This document shows, in pieces, positions 52,249-62,845 of a stretch of 64,000 bases of DNA (positions are counted from its first letter, which is position 1; every line of letters starts with the position of its first letter). Location of the stretch: positions 186,001-250,000 of the forward strand of contig BCGN01000005.1 in the NCBI GenBank assembly GCA_001599295.1, written 5' to 3'. The notes beneath the pieces are model-generated. The model saw only the letters and a program-made list of their open reading frames with translations. It made no database searches and was not told the DNA's origin. Position numbers and translations under genes: made by a program. This stretch comes from Sporopachydermia quercuum. Its lineage: Eukaryota; Ascomycota; Sporopachydermiomycetes; Sporopachydermiales; Sporopachydermiaceae.

Positions 52249-54334
52249 TTTGACTATTCTAATTTAAATTCAAGAAGGCTCTGTTTTCTGGCAGAATTAA
52301 CAATGGCCGGATTCAAGGTGAAGTGTTGTGGATAAAATGATTTATTGCTACCGTATTATTTTGATGATATCCTATTGAATCGTGGATCAATTTAATAAAT
52401 GATGTAGAAAAGGCTGAATTTGATTTCTGAAGTTAGGCTGCTTAAGCAATCAACTGATTTGTTAAATATTGTATTGCTATATGTGATACAGCTAGCTCCT
52501 CACTAGTTGATTGATCTATTTGCTCTCTTTGCATCAACACTTTTCTGTCTGGTGATTGAAATCAGCAATCGTAGTAGAGATCACGGAAGATGCAAGTTCT
52601 GTAAAACAGGTTGTAATATTCAATACTTGTTTGTTGCTAATAATAATAATACTGTGACTTGCATACGATGTTTGACTGTATGATGAGATGTGAATGCTAC
52701 AGTGATAATCAATCAATAATAAAACAATTAATCTATTCCCTAGCAGTTGAACTGTGATTCCCACGCAAAATATACAGCGCTATTTCACAACAATCAAAAA
52801 CCAACGAACTTTGATTATTCGTCTTATCAACAAAACCTATCCATTCCTCATTACTCAAAGGGTATAGAACTTGGTTGGCTAGAACGACATGATGAGAGGG
52901 ATTTTGAATGGCACCGTAGGAGAGGATTAGAGTTTCACTTTCACTACCACAACACAGAGGCAAAGTGAGAGCTGTGGGATTAAGATTCATGCAGAGACTA
53001 AGATAAAGTTGGTTTGAGCGTATGAATAGGAAGAAGGAAATGGGAAAATTATGCTTGAATTGGTGTCTTTAAAGAGGTTGNTAGATATATGTTGGGTACT
53101 AGAAAATTATTTAAAAAATCAGACTTTGAACGTTTTATCCCAGTTGTGATTGATGCTATTAGGCGACTAGATTCAAGTGAATGTGTTAAGACAAGAGTGT
53201 GATGCATAACAGCTGTATGTTGCTAAAAAGGGTATAACTATACAGTACTTCAAAAACCTTACTCTTGTTTCCCAGCATACAATTTTGATAGATACTGGAC
53301 AGTTATGTTCCAGATGATTGGAAACCGAACTTCGAATTGTAAATGTATGAAATTTTTAATGTGAATGAATGACTATTTGTTCCTTTACTTGTTTCTATGT
53401 CTTAGCCGTCTATCATTCATTGTGTTGGGAAAACATTTTTTTTATGTTGTAGTATTCATGTCATTCAAAGAACGCAGGAAGACAATGTTAGAGTTTAAAC
53501 TGTTTTGCATGAGCGTGAGCTTGCATACAATTGCAAACTTTATTGGAAAGTTCCTACAACACAGCCCTTGAAGGCTTAAGCTTGAACCACGAAAGAGAAA
53601 ACATAAGCAAGCTATATAGGGTATTGACAGAAATACGTTACGTGACTGGTTAACAAAGAACTACTTCTCAGGACTAGTAAGTTCACCAAAACTACCTCCC
53701 AACTACCTCCCAATCCAACATTAGGTCATCATCATCAATCAATTATGCTCACGCTTTTCCGTCAGAACATACTTCTACTTCTTGAATACTCAACCAAATT
53801 CTACTACTCTATCTCAAGACAATCTCACAAAATCGTTATCAATAGAAAAATGCAAACCAACCTTCTTCTATTGTTCCCCGTCATTTCATTTTTTTATTCA
53901 TTTCATTCATCATCATCATTGATTCTTCCAAATGTAGGCTGATAAAACCATACATATTCATGCATTGCTGTGCATTTCCATTTCATGCTTATTTCTTAGA
54001 AATGTATTTGTTCATTTCCTTTCTTTTTCTTCACAATTCACATTCTATCAAATCTAAGTCATAAATACCAGTGTATCTACCGAAAAGCGGATGTAAGAAT
54101 CCGACGATAACAAATTTAGTTTGATTTTTTAATCAGTTTCTGCGTGAGAGACTCAGAAATCATAAACTCGTAATCATCACTCTTTCTTTCACTCATCCAT
54201 CTCATTGGTTCCATCACCTAACCTAATAAACTATAAGCCCTTCGGCATCGCAATTGACAGGAGAATTATACCTGTTTATCCCATACACTACTCACACCAT
54301 TTTCTATAGCTAAAAGCAAACAAGGTATTAAAGA
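52249..54334. other. 2.1 kb region upstream of PAH1 and the 54.3 kb gene
   Basis: Promoter side of PAH1. Open frames on both strands overlap at 52534-52990; the plus-strand pair is listed as a weak candidate. An N lies near 53091. From 53000 to 54300 I see only AT-rich DNA with CATCAT and TTCATTTCATT low-complexity runs. Confidence 0.4.
52562..52968 (+). CDS. weak candidate: zinc-ribbon-like spliced gene (partial)
   Basis: One plus-strand frame to 52677 contains CKFC (from 52591) and CIRC (from 52660), two C-x2-C knuckles 19 residues apart. It reaches a GTATGA donor at 52678. After an acceptor (TAGCAG, ending 52746) the frame continues in phase for 73 codons to a TGA at 52968, with a hydrophilic tail rich in His, Arg and Glu. 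No ATG is present upstream, so a first exon would be missing, and the intron has no CTAAC branch site. An ATG-started 85-codon frame overlaps on the opposite strand. I cannot choose between them with confidence. Confidence 0.22.
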
Positions 54335-54819
54335 ATGGGTATTCTTTCGTTCACCCAGTCCAGCTCATCAACAGATGAGAAGGAAGCATCTAATCATGTA
54401 CCAAGAAGTGAATTAAATAAATTGAACGATTTTGTTGCGGAGAAGCCAAGTGCCATGTATAAGATCGATGGGTAAGTTTGGCTGATGATTTCCTACAGTT
54501 GAGCCAATTGAAATTTAAAACCAGTTTTCGAATTTACTAACTAATTTCTAGAGATCGTGCTCAGATAAAAAGTATAATATGCCGTCAAAATGAAGATGGA
54601 GGTCAAACGTAAGTATTCGGTGTTGTATTTTANCACATTTATGCCTACAAGTACGAGGTTCTATATTACATTCCTTGTGTTATCTTCTAACAGTGAAACA
54701 GTTGCTTAACTCTGGGAATGCCCTCTATCGAACTATTCAAGAAAATGCAACAGAAAGAGTATTTCTGCTCACTGCCTGTTGATGCATCTGCTACTTACTT
54801 TGAATGTCGTAAATACTAA
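54335..54819 (+). CDS. unrecognised small protein, three exons
   Basis: Exon 1 is 54335-54471, exon 2 is 54552-54608 and exon 3 is 54702-54819, encoding 103 residues. Intron 1 has GTAAGT, TACTAAC and TCTAG; intron 2 has GTAAGT, TTCTAAC and a second AG 9 nt past the branch site. Phases agree at both joins and the frame stays open to TAA. The product begins MGILSFTQSSSSTDEKEASN. It continues with a charged helix (SELNKLNDFVAEKP) and ends with a cysteine-containing part (SIICRQNEDGGQ, then CLTLGMPSIELFKK, FCSLPVDASATYFECRKY). If the first AG of intron 2 were used, the protein would stop after 68 residues. I recognise no family. Three perfect splice signals make a real gene likely. Confidence 0.6.
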
Positions 54820-55000
54820 TGCATGACAATAAGTTAGTTCTCTAATGAGCAACTAACTAAATGGAATTATTCATTTTCCTATTGTCTATCAGACTTCAGG
54901 TTCATCTTAAAAAAGCTTTCATGAATTTAATTATGCTGTGAAATTATGCTCAACTTTATGTAACCAGGGATTGCAGTTTTTGAAAGAATATCATTGTTCC

Positions 55001-56333
55001 TCATTGCAAATAATTGATAGCATCTGTTAATCCCTGACTATCTGAAACTTGTATAATGTCACTCTCAGAACCAACAATTTGTTTCAAAAGATTCTTACTG
55101 ACGGTTCCTGGACCTGTAGCAAAATATATTTGACGGTCAGATTGAGCTTTGATGTACTCTACTGACCTATACCAATCAACAGTTTTTACTGTGGTTTGAA
55201 TCATATTATTGGCAATTTCCTGTTTGGTCTGGAAAGGTTTAGCTGTGAGATTGCTCACTATCTCATCACAATGTCTAGGAGGCCAATTGATTGTGATGTT
55301 CTTTTGTTTATAACCAAAACAATCTGTTTCTTGATTATTTATTAAATTCTGTAGATGGACCTTAGTAGGTGTTAAAACATTTGAGTGGAAAGGACAAGAA
55401 ACATTCAATGGTATTTTCTTCCATGGCCTAGATTTGTTCAGCCTCTTAGCTACTTGTTCAATTGCTTCATTTATTAATTCAATTGTGCCAGAAAGAACAA
55501 TCTGCTGACGAGAATTTATATTGGCAATATTGACAACTGGAGTGAATCCATAGGTTGATTTCAATTGTGTAATTATCCCGGGTTCTGATAAACTATCACA
55601 GTACTCTTGAAAGGCTTGTAAAGTGGTATCGAATTCGCTTGGTTGATTCCGTAGTAAGATACTTGTCATTCCAAGGTCAGGGTGCTTTATTGGGTTATTT
55701 GACGTACATTGGCGGATATACTCATTAGAGCTTTTCTGCATAGATAATCCTCTTTGCCGAACTAGCCAAACAGCATCAGAGAATGAGAGTACACCAGCTG
55801 CCATTAAAGCTGTGAATTCACCTAGAGAATGTCCTAGCATATAATCAGATTTGATCTTAATACCTAATTTCTCCCAAATTCTAATTATGGTATATCCCAC
55901 CGTAAGAATAGCCGGTTGAGCATATTCTGTTTGATTAATTAATTCTTTCAATAGGTTGACATCGTTGAATTTAGATGACGAAGCAGGCCTTGTAGCAATA
56001 TTCTCCGTAAGCAGAAAATTAGAAAATCTTGGTCCATTTCCAATTGTGAGTATACTATCTACTTCTTCAAGTACTTCTTTGACAGGTTTAGGAAATTTTT
56101 CATGAAACTCTGCTAGCATATCTAGCTCTTGGACTCCTTGGCCTATGAATATACAAGAGAGGTTAGAATGCTTAAGAAAAGAAAACAGAAACAATCTCAG
56201 TAATCTAAGACGCGGATCACTAGAATCAAAAATTCTTACCAGGAAATGTTAGAACGCTTTTCCATTTCTTATGCGATGTGCTCAATAGTCTTCTCATGGC
56301 AGTTCGGACAGGCGATCTCAATGATAGACTCAT
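55001..56333 (-). CDS. MCT1: mitochondrial malonyl-CoA:ACP transacylase Mct1, two exons
   Basis: Loads malonyl groups onto mitochondrial acyl carrier protein (type II fatty-acid synthesis, lipoate supply). Exon 1 is 56240-56333 (MSLSLRSPVRTAMRRLLSTS..., an arginine/serine-rich mitochondrial presequence). Exon 2 is 55001-56142, giving 411 residues. The intron (97 nt) has GTAAGA, TTCTAAC and CATAG. The join recreates the FPGQG motif typical of acyltransferases. The nucleophile motif GHSLGEF (Ser at about 137) and the following VWLVRQRGLSMQ are intact. So is the distal LNVSCPFHSNVL, which carries the second catalytic His. A frame reading through the intron gives a wrong N-terminus. Confidence 0.95.
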
Positions 56334-59158
56334 CGCTAAACCAGGTAAGATGAGGAGGGAGGTTATGCAATAGTAAAAGTGCTTCAAATCCTAGTTAAAT
56401 AAACTCGATGTAAGATTTCAGCAACATCAGTGGGTCTTTTCTTATACTTGGAGCATGTTACGATGAATGGATTGACTGTAAATAGTATTTTAATTCTGAT
56501 ATGGATTTCCCCACTGTCGCTTTGAGGTCTTTCCAATGAAAATTACCTATGAAGAGGAGGTTTGAAGGAGAAAATGTATGTGAAAAGTTTAGAGTTCGGA
56601 GGTTTTATGCAGGTTTGGGGAAGATCAAACCTTAACTGCAAGAAGAAATAGGCGTTCAGTCTGACTTGATTTGAATCGAATGCATCAAAATATTGTAATA
56701 GAAACATGAATGTATTTGGTTAAGTTGAATTTATTGGAGATACATCCTTTTTGAAGTCTCAGTAAGATGATAACTTAACTACAGCCTTTGAGCCTTGGTT
56801 CGCAATTAAGTTTGTGTATACATGGAGTTACATGAATTTTGCATATTAATGCATTCCTCAGTCTTCGAGAAAATTGGGCGTTTGATGTGTCTCGTTCAAT
56901 GGTGGTCTCTATGAACTTGAAGCAATAGACATGTGATAAGTACAGAAAGGTTTCAGCTGCTTAGCCAAACAGAAATTATTGACGACTTATTGATTTTAAC
57001 AATATATTGAAGTCTGGTATCTGTCGAACCAGTCAGTGGTCTCCATAGGATGAGTGGGTAAGTGAAAACTGAGTAAAGATATTCCTAAATGAATACCAGA
57101 ACACATCTCGATGTGACAAGACAAATATAGAATGTTTATTTTCAGATTTTAGTAGATTAAAGAATACTGCCATTGGTCTTCGTTGTTTTTCTTTCGGGAG
57201 TGTTTTTCTTTCGGGAGTGTTTTTCTTTCGGGAGTGTTTTTGGAAGTATCGACTCTAGGGCTCCACTTAATTTAAGTTTCTCGTTAAATACCTTTTTAGG
57301 AAGTTGAAATAGAAGTAATCATTACATATGCACAGGAAAAAAAGGTAACTGTGAAAGTAGTGAAATGAGAAATATCGATAAAGAATATGTGAAAAGTAAC
57401 ATGAATTCAGGACTGTCACATATTCATTGATAAAAGTTCATTTTCCAACTTAATAGTGATGATTCCTTATCTTACTGAAACTTCTGTNAAGTTTTTTTTA
57501 AGTTCAAGTACCCTCTTGCAATGTGCTTAGCAATTTGCTGTCGTCTAAGTANTAGACCTCGAATTCGACACTAATGAAAACTCTACGCAGTATTCGAAAT
57601 CAAAATGATACTTCTGTTCACAACAGGTTTGTATTCAAAATATTTGTTTCAATAACCGATTTTTTCAACGAACATATTACCATAATCAACGAAATGCAGC
57701 TGGAGAATGGATAATAAGAGGACACTACTATGGGCTAAGCACGCCGTTGGAATGTCTTTGTCGCAAATACTTTCCTCTCTACTTGACGACAAAATGCCAT
57801 TCATGTAAATGCTATTTGTGAAACCACCATTTAACTACACTGACTTCCTAAATATCTGATTATCAAGAGCTCCAGAATTATACCATCATAATCATCACTT
57901 TTACTCTAGTCATTGACTTACATTTTTTGAATGGTTTCTGGTCCGTATTAAAGTTTCATGCCAGCTTGAAAGTCTAGACTTAACTCATTTTGCAAATGCC
58001 TTCGTTCACTGTCCTTCGATTTCTTTCCTGTGAATAATTAAAAGTGTCAAGTAGTTAGAATATTCTATTTTTACCTATTCTAACCAATTAAAGTAAGTAT
58101 ATCTCCTGGTTTGCAATAAGTACATTCAAGAAGCATCACCCTTCATCACTGNCTGGTTCCTCATGTCTAATAACATCATCGAACATTTTTAAATTAACCT
58201 TATTCTAAGTTTCACATGGAGCCGTTACGTCACATCAATCATATCTCTTTCACATGCTAATTAATAANTTGGATTACTGTCCGACTGTCAAGAATCCTTT
58301 TCACTTATAATTTAACAATGACACGGTCACCCTTTAGCATTGATATATTGTCAATTGATAGCATTTATATTAGATTTTTGAATTAATTTGAACCCAATTG
58401 AACAAGGAAATTCGTAGAAAGGTTACGAAATTTCATCTGTATCAAGCATTGAATTGTTTGACTTGGAATCTCTCTTCCCTTGGTTTTGGCTAACTTCACA
58501 CTAATGCCCACTCCTGGCATTTCCTAGTATGATACGTCAGTAGAGAATAGTAGAGAATCTATTATTACTTTGAATCTAATAATCTCACAAGTAAAGTATG
58601 CATAATATCAACAACTGGAAATACCAGAATTAGTTTCAGTGAAATCAAACTCAACTGACCTCATCACTGTAATTTGTTGCTGTACTTATTTTACATTCTT
58701 ATTACTATATGAAATGATTTCCGCAGTTCAAGAAGTAGTGAATCGATTAGTGATGAACAATGTGATATTAGGGGTAATGACTTCATTGTCCTGAATACGA
58801 GTAGATTTTACTTGTATTACTTATATATAGGAAGGTACATCTTTGTAGATAGTTTGAAGTATTTAATATTTAATGGTTTACATGGTCTTTGAAGTAGAAA
58901 CATTTATTGATTATTAGTATACAACGAAGACGTTTAATTTATGTTGATCATTTACTACAGTGGTAATTTTGAATGGAAGAGAATCAATATAATCTATGAA
59001 ACCTTCAAATTCAGTCAGCAAAAAGGAGAATCAAAGAATCTCCTACTAATCTAAGAAACAGTAAATTTCACCAACTGAGTTTGCTAAATTCTATACTTTC
59101 CCTATTATAATAACGATCTTCATTATCATAGCTAAATCATTTTCTACTCACACTCAAA
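56334..59158. other. 2.8 kb gene-free divergent region MCT1/RSN1
   Basis: The longest gap in the window. It holds the 17-bp triple repeat at 57184-57234 and isolated Ns near 57487, 57552, 58152 and 58268. Scattered CTAAC-type motifs occur (for example near 58073 and 58488), but no exons can be assembled. It could carry a long RSN1 promoter or an undetected noncoding RNA. Confidence 0.45.
57184..57234. repeat. 17-bp tandem repeat, 3 copies
   Basis: The unit TGTTTTTCTTTCGGGAG is repeated three times without a mismatch, and a partial fourth copy (TGTTTTT) follows. It is a pyrimidine-rich block with a GGGAG core every 17 bp, in otherwise featureless DNA between MCT1 and RSN1. Confidence 0.9.
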
Positions 59159-62143
59159 ATGGACCAGGAACCGCAAGGGTCTTCCCTTTCAGCATTTTTG
59201 ACTACTCTTATCGTCAATGGTGCTATTTTCTTAGTATTTGTCGGAGTATTTCTAGTATTGCGGCCAAAACAGCCGGATGTTTATCAACCAAGAGCTACAA
59301 TTTCAACTCTACCAAAGGAGAAGAAAACGAAACCCATAGCATCGGGGGCTTTTGGTTGGATTGCTTCATTAATGAACAAATCAGAAGCCCAAGTTATTTA
59401 TGAAGCAGGACTTGATGGTTACTTTTTTCTCAGATACCTTTTACTGCTTTGCAGTATTTGCTTTGTTGGTTGTTTTATCACATATCCCATTCTATTCACT
59501 ATTAATGCTCTCGGTGGAGGAGGTCAGTCAGGTTTAGATATCTTGTCTATCAGTAATGTCACTCAGAAGTATAGACTATTTGCTCATGCTCTTGTTGGAT
59601 GGGTATTCTTTGGTTTTGTTCTATTCATGTTAACTAGAGAAATCATGCACTATATCGGCTTACGGCAAGCTGCTTTATCAACACCTTTATATAATAACTT
59701 GTTATCATCAAGAACAATACTCGTGACATGTATTCCTGAGTCGTATCTTGACATTGCCAAGCTCAAGCAAATATTCTCTATTTCTGGATTCCCGGGCGAT
59801 GGAGGAATAAGAAATATTTGGATTTCCAGAGACTTTACTGAATTGCAATCCGCAGTTACTGAAAGAGAAAAGTGCTATGGCAAGTTAGAAGTAGCAGAAA
59901 CAAAACTGCTAAAGACTGGGTTGAAGAAGTACAAGAAACAACATTCTGGTGAAAAGACTCCTTTTGATAACGAAATCGTTGGTGATATTTCAACCTATGT
60001 TAAGGAAAGCGAGAGACCCCACCATAAACTTAAACCGTTAATTGGTAAGAAAGTCGATACTATCCAAAACACAAGAGAAAAGTTAATTGAGTTGAATTCC
60101 AAGATTGATCAAATGCAATTGAAGAATGAAGAGGCAAAGCCATTAAACTCTGCATTCATTCAATTTGACACGACTGAACAGGCTCAACTGGCCACTCAAG
60201 CGGTAGCTCATCATTATCTACTACATTGTTCTCCGCGCTATACAGGAATTTCCCCAGATGATGTAATTTGGGAGAATCTGAATTTATCCTGGTGGGGACG
60301 GGTTGTTCAGAATTATATTGCTATTACTGCTATTTCAGCGCTAATTATATTCTGGGCAATTCCCGTAGCAGTCGTTGGTTGTATCTCTAATATCAATTAT
60401 CTTACAGATAAAGTTACATTTTTGGGCTTCATTGATAACATGCCATCAGTGATAATGGGTGTTATCACAGGTCTACTACCAACTATTCTCTTAGCACTAT
60501 TGATGTCATTATTGCCGCCGTTTTTACGTGGAATGGCAAAGCTCAGCGGAGCTCCTTCNAAGCAAGCAGTGGAATTACATTTACAAGGATCATTTTTCGC
60601 TTTTCAAGTAATTCAGGTGTTTTTAGTCACAACATTAGCGTCGTCAGCCTCGGCAGTTGTGACATCAATTGTTAACGACCCTTCAAGTGCAATGAGTATG
60701 CTTGCTGAAAATATTCCTAAGAGTTCAAACTTCTATATTTCTTACTTGATGCTTCAAGGTTTAACAGTTCCTTCATCAGCATTGTTGCAGATCGTTGCAT
60801 TAGTACTTTTTCACTTGTTCGGTATGTTCCTCGATAATACACCCAGAAAGAAGTGGAGTAGAGTCAATGTTCTAGGAACCATTGGCTGGGGAGCAGTTTA
60901 TCCAGTTTATTCATTGCTAGGAGTTATTGCAGTAACATACTCAATTATTTCGCCATTGATACTTGTATTTGCATCAATTGCTTTTTTCTTGATTTTTATT
61001 GCTTATTTCTACAATCTGACGAATGTGTTTGACTTGTCCTTTGATAACCGGGGTGCTTACTATCCTAAGGCAATTTTCCAACTATTTACTGGGTTGTACT
61101 TGGCAGAAGTTTGTTTGGTTGCATTGTTTGTTTTCAGTAAATCATGGGGTCCTGTTGTACTGATGGTAGCATTTTTGATATTTACAGTGTTATATCATAT
61201 TGCTTTGAAGAAGGCGGTTGGACCGTTAATTGAAGCAATTCCTCGTACTGTTTTACATGATTCAGATGTGGTTATTGATACTGATAATGATGGTAATTTG
61301 ACGAAGGTTGGAATTAATTCTGATAAAAAGCAAACAGTTTTTACTGAGAAAGGTCATAATACTGATTTAGAGACAGGAAGACTAGGGGTACATAGTAGAT
61401 ATGACAGTTTGAATCCTGGAGCCAGAACAGTAACTGGAACGGGCGCTGGAGCAGGGGCAGGAGCAGACGGAGCTGTTCCAAGCGGTGGCGTTTCGTCTGA
61501 CGGCAAAATTTACCCCGATGTTCCTATTGCTACTACACCTCCTCTTGTACCTGGGGAAGACTACAAAGTCAATTCTATGCCAAACAGTACTCATTTGAAT
61601 CCTACTGGTGTTTCTTCTATTCCATTTTCGTCTAATTCTGGCATTAAAACCTCAGGGTATAATCAGGGTCACAAACAATCAACTAGTCTTGGAGGTGAAA
61701 CAGCTCATACGAGAGATTCATTGTCAGGTTCATCTAAAGATACCTTGGACTCGAATGAGCAATTTAACCCCAACAGCCAAAACAGTGGTACCAAAAGTAA
61801 TAGCAATCCCCAGAAGTCCGTTGGCGGTATGCTCAGAATGGTACTTTTGCCAAAGATCTTTGCTGATTACAATCGCCTGAAAGGTAAATTACCAGATTTC
61901 TATAACGTTGTCCCTAGATACCATGCTGAGCATGAAGCATACAGTTATACTGATCCGTCAGTTCGTGCTAAAGCACCAATGATTTGGATTCCGCGAGATG
62001 AGTTTGGTTGGTCAAACCAAGAAGTTGATGATAACATTGCTAGTGGAATTGCCTCGAGTAATGAAGGATCAGAAATCAGATCTGATGGTAAGGTAATCTG
62101 GACTGGACTTCCGCCTGATTATGTTCAACCCATCAAGGAGTAA
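59159..62143 (+). CDS. RSN1: RSN1-like CSC1/TMEM63-family membrane channel protein
   Basis: Member of the CSC1/OSCA/TMEM63 (former DUF221) family, whose studied members are osmosensitive or calcium-permeable channels; yeast Rsn1 is linked to sodium tolerance and membrane traffic. The single exon encodes 994 residues. An N-terminal helix (about 14-36) is followed by the block FGWIASLMNKSEAQVIYEAGLDGYFFLRYLLL. Next comes SNVTQKYRLFAHALVGWVFFG and a cytosolic RRM-like domain beginning SSRTILVTCIPESY. The GISPDDVIWENLNLSWWGR motif precedes the seven-helix channel core (about 385-700). The long C-terminal tail has Gly/Ala and Ser/Asn low complexity and ends with a conserved MIWIPRDEFGWSNQEVDD patch. 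One N lies in frame. Confidence 0.92.
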   Translation: MDQEPQGSSLSAFLTTLIVNGAIFLVFVGVFLVLRPKQPDVYQPRATISTLPKEKKTKPIASGAFGWIASLMNKSEAQVIYEAGLDGYFFLRYLLLLCSICFVGCFITYPILFTINALGGGGQSGLDILSISNVTQKYRLFAHALVGWVFFGFVLFMLTREIMHYIGLRQAALSTPLYNNLLSSRTILVTCIPESYLDIAKLKQIFSISGFPGDGGIRNIWISRDFTELQSAVTEREKCYGKLEVAETKLLKTGLKKYKKQHSGEKTPFDNEIVGDISTYVKESERPHHKLKPLIGKKVDTIQNTREKLIELNSKIDQMQLKNEEAKPLNSAFIQFDTTEQAQLATQAVAHHYLLHCSPRYTGISPDDVIWENLNLSWWGRVVQNYIAITAISALIIFWAIPVAVVGCISNINYLTDKVTFLGFIDNMPSVIMGVITGLLPTILLALLMSLLPPFLRGMAKLSGAPXKQAVELHLQGSFFAFQVIQVFLVTTLASSASAVVTSIVNDPSSAMSMLAENIPKSSNFYISYLMLQGLTVPSSALLQIVALVLFHLFGMFLDNTPRKKWSRVNVLGTIGWGAVYPVYSLLGVIAVTYSIISPLILVFASIAFFLIFIAYFYNLTNVFDLSFDNRGAYYPKAIFQLFTGLYLAEVCLVALFVFSKSWGPVVLMVAFLIFTVLYHIALKKAVGPLIEAIPRTVLHDSDVVIDTDNDGNLTKVGINSDKKQTVFTEKGHNTDLETGRLGVHSRYDSLNPGARTVTGTGAGAGAGADGAVPSGGVSSDGKIYPDVPIATTPPLVPGEDYKVNSMPNSTHLNPTGVSSIPFSSNSGIKTSGYNQGHKQSTSLGGETAHTRDSLSGSSKDTLDSNEQFNPNSQNSGTKSNSNPQKSVGGMLRMVLLPKIFADYNRLKGKLPDFYNVVPRYHAEHEAYSYTDPSVRAKAPMIWIPRDEFGWSNQEVDDNIASGIASSNEGSEIRSDGKVIWTGLPPDYVQPIKE

Positions 62144-62845
62144 TTAAGAGCACATTTACCGGAGAAAACTGTTTAGTTTTTTAGGATGTTTCTTTTGCTT
62201 AATTGATTTTGTATAATAAATGCTATTTAATTGGACAGTATGGATTGTAGATTGTAGAAAAGATGAAAGAAAGGAAAAGAAAAGCTGTTATGGAACTATG
62301 GAGTTCATTACCGGAAACTATAAAGGTATATAGTGTCCAAAATCTCTGGAAAAGATAAGTTAGTTATCTCCGTAATTTTAGATTTCTTTGGTACCAGATA
62401 TCATTTCCGTTTCTATTGTCATTTGGTAGTCTGGAGGGTGAAATACATTTGACACATTGCAGCTTTTCAATGAGAGTACAGATCAGATGATGATCTCTCA
62501 AATTTAATATACTAGTAAAAATGCTTTATTTGCTATACAAAATTAACTAATCTGAACTTTCTGCCATTGAAATTTATGAAATCTCGTAACTTCCATACTC
62601 TATCTCCACTGTTCCCCCAAACAATACTGGAAACTATTTAAGCACATAATATCCGCAATTTTAATACTACAGCAACCTCTCCATAAGACATTCAGATTTC
62701 GTTCTACAACTATGAATCACTATTTTATCAAATCAATCAACGATTAACAAATCAATTGACACACGTACGGAATTCAAAATCTTTATATAATTAATGCATC
62801 TTTTACGGGTAAAATTTGCCTATTNTCCAGCTAGAATCAACAAAG
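62144..62845. other. intergenic DNA RSN1/PFS2
   Basis: About 700 bp with an N near 62825. TTNTCCAG lies 17 bp before the PFS2 start; a 5' UTR intron acceptor is conceivable but not supported. Nothing else. Confidence 0.4.
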
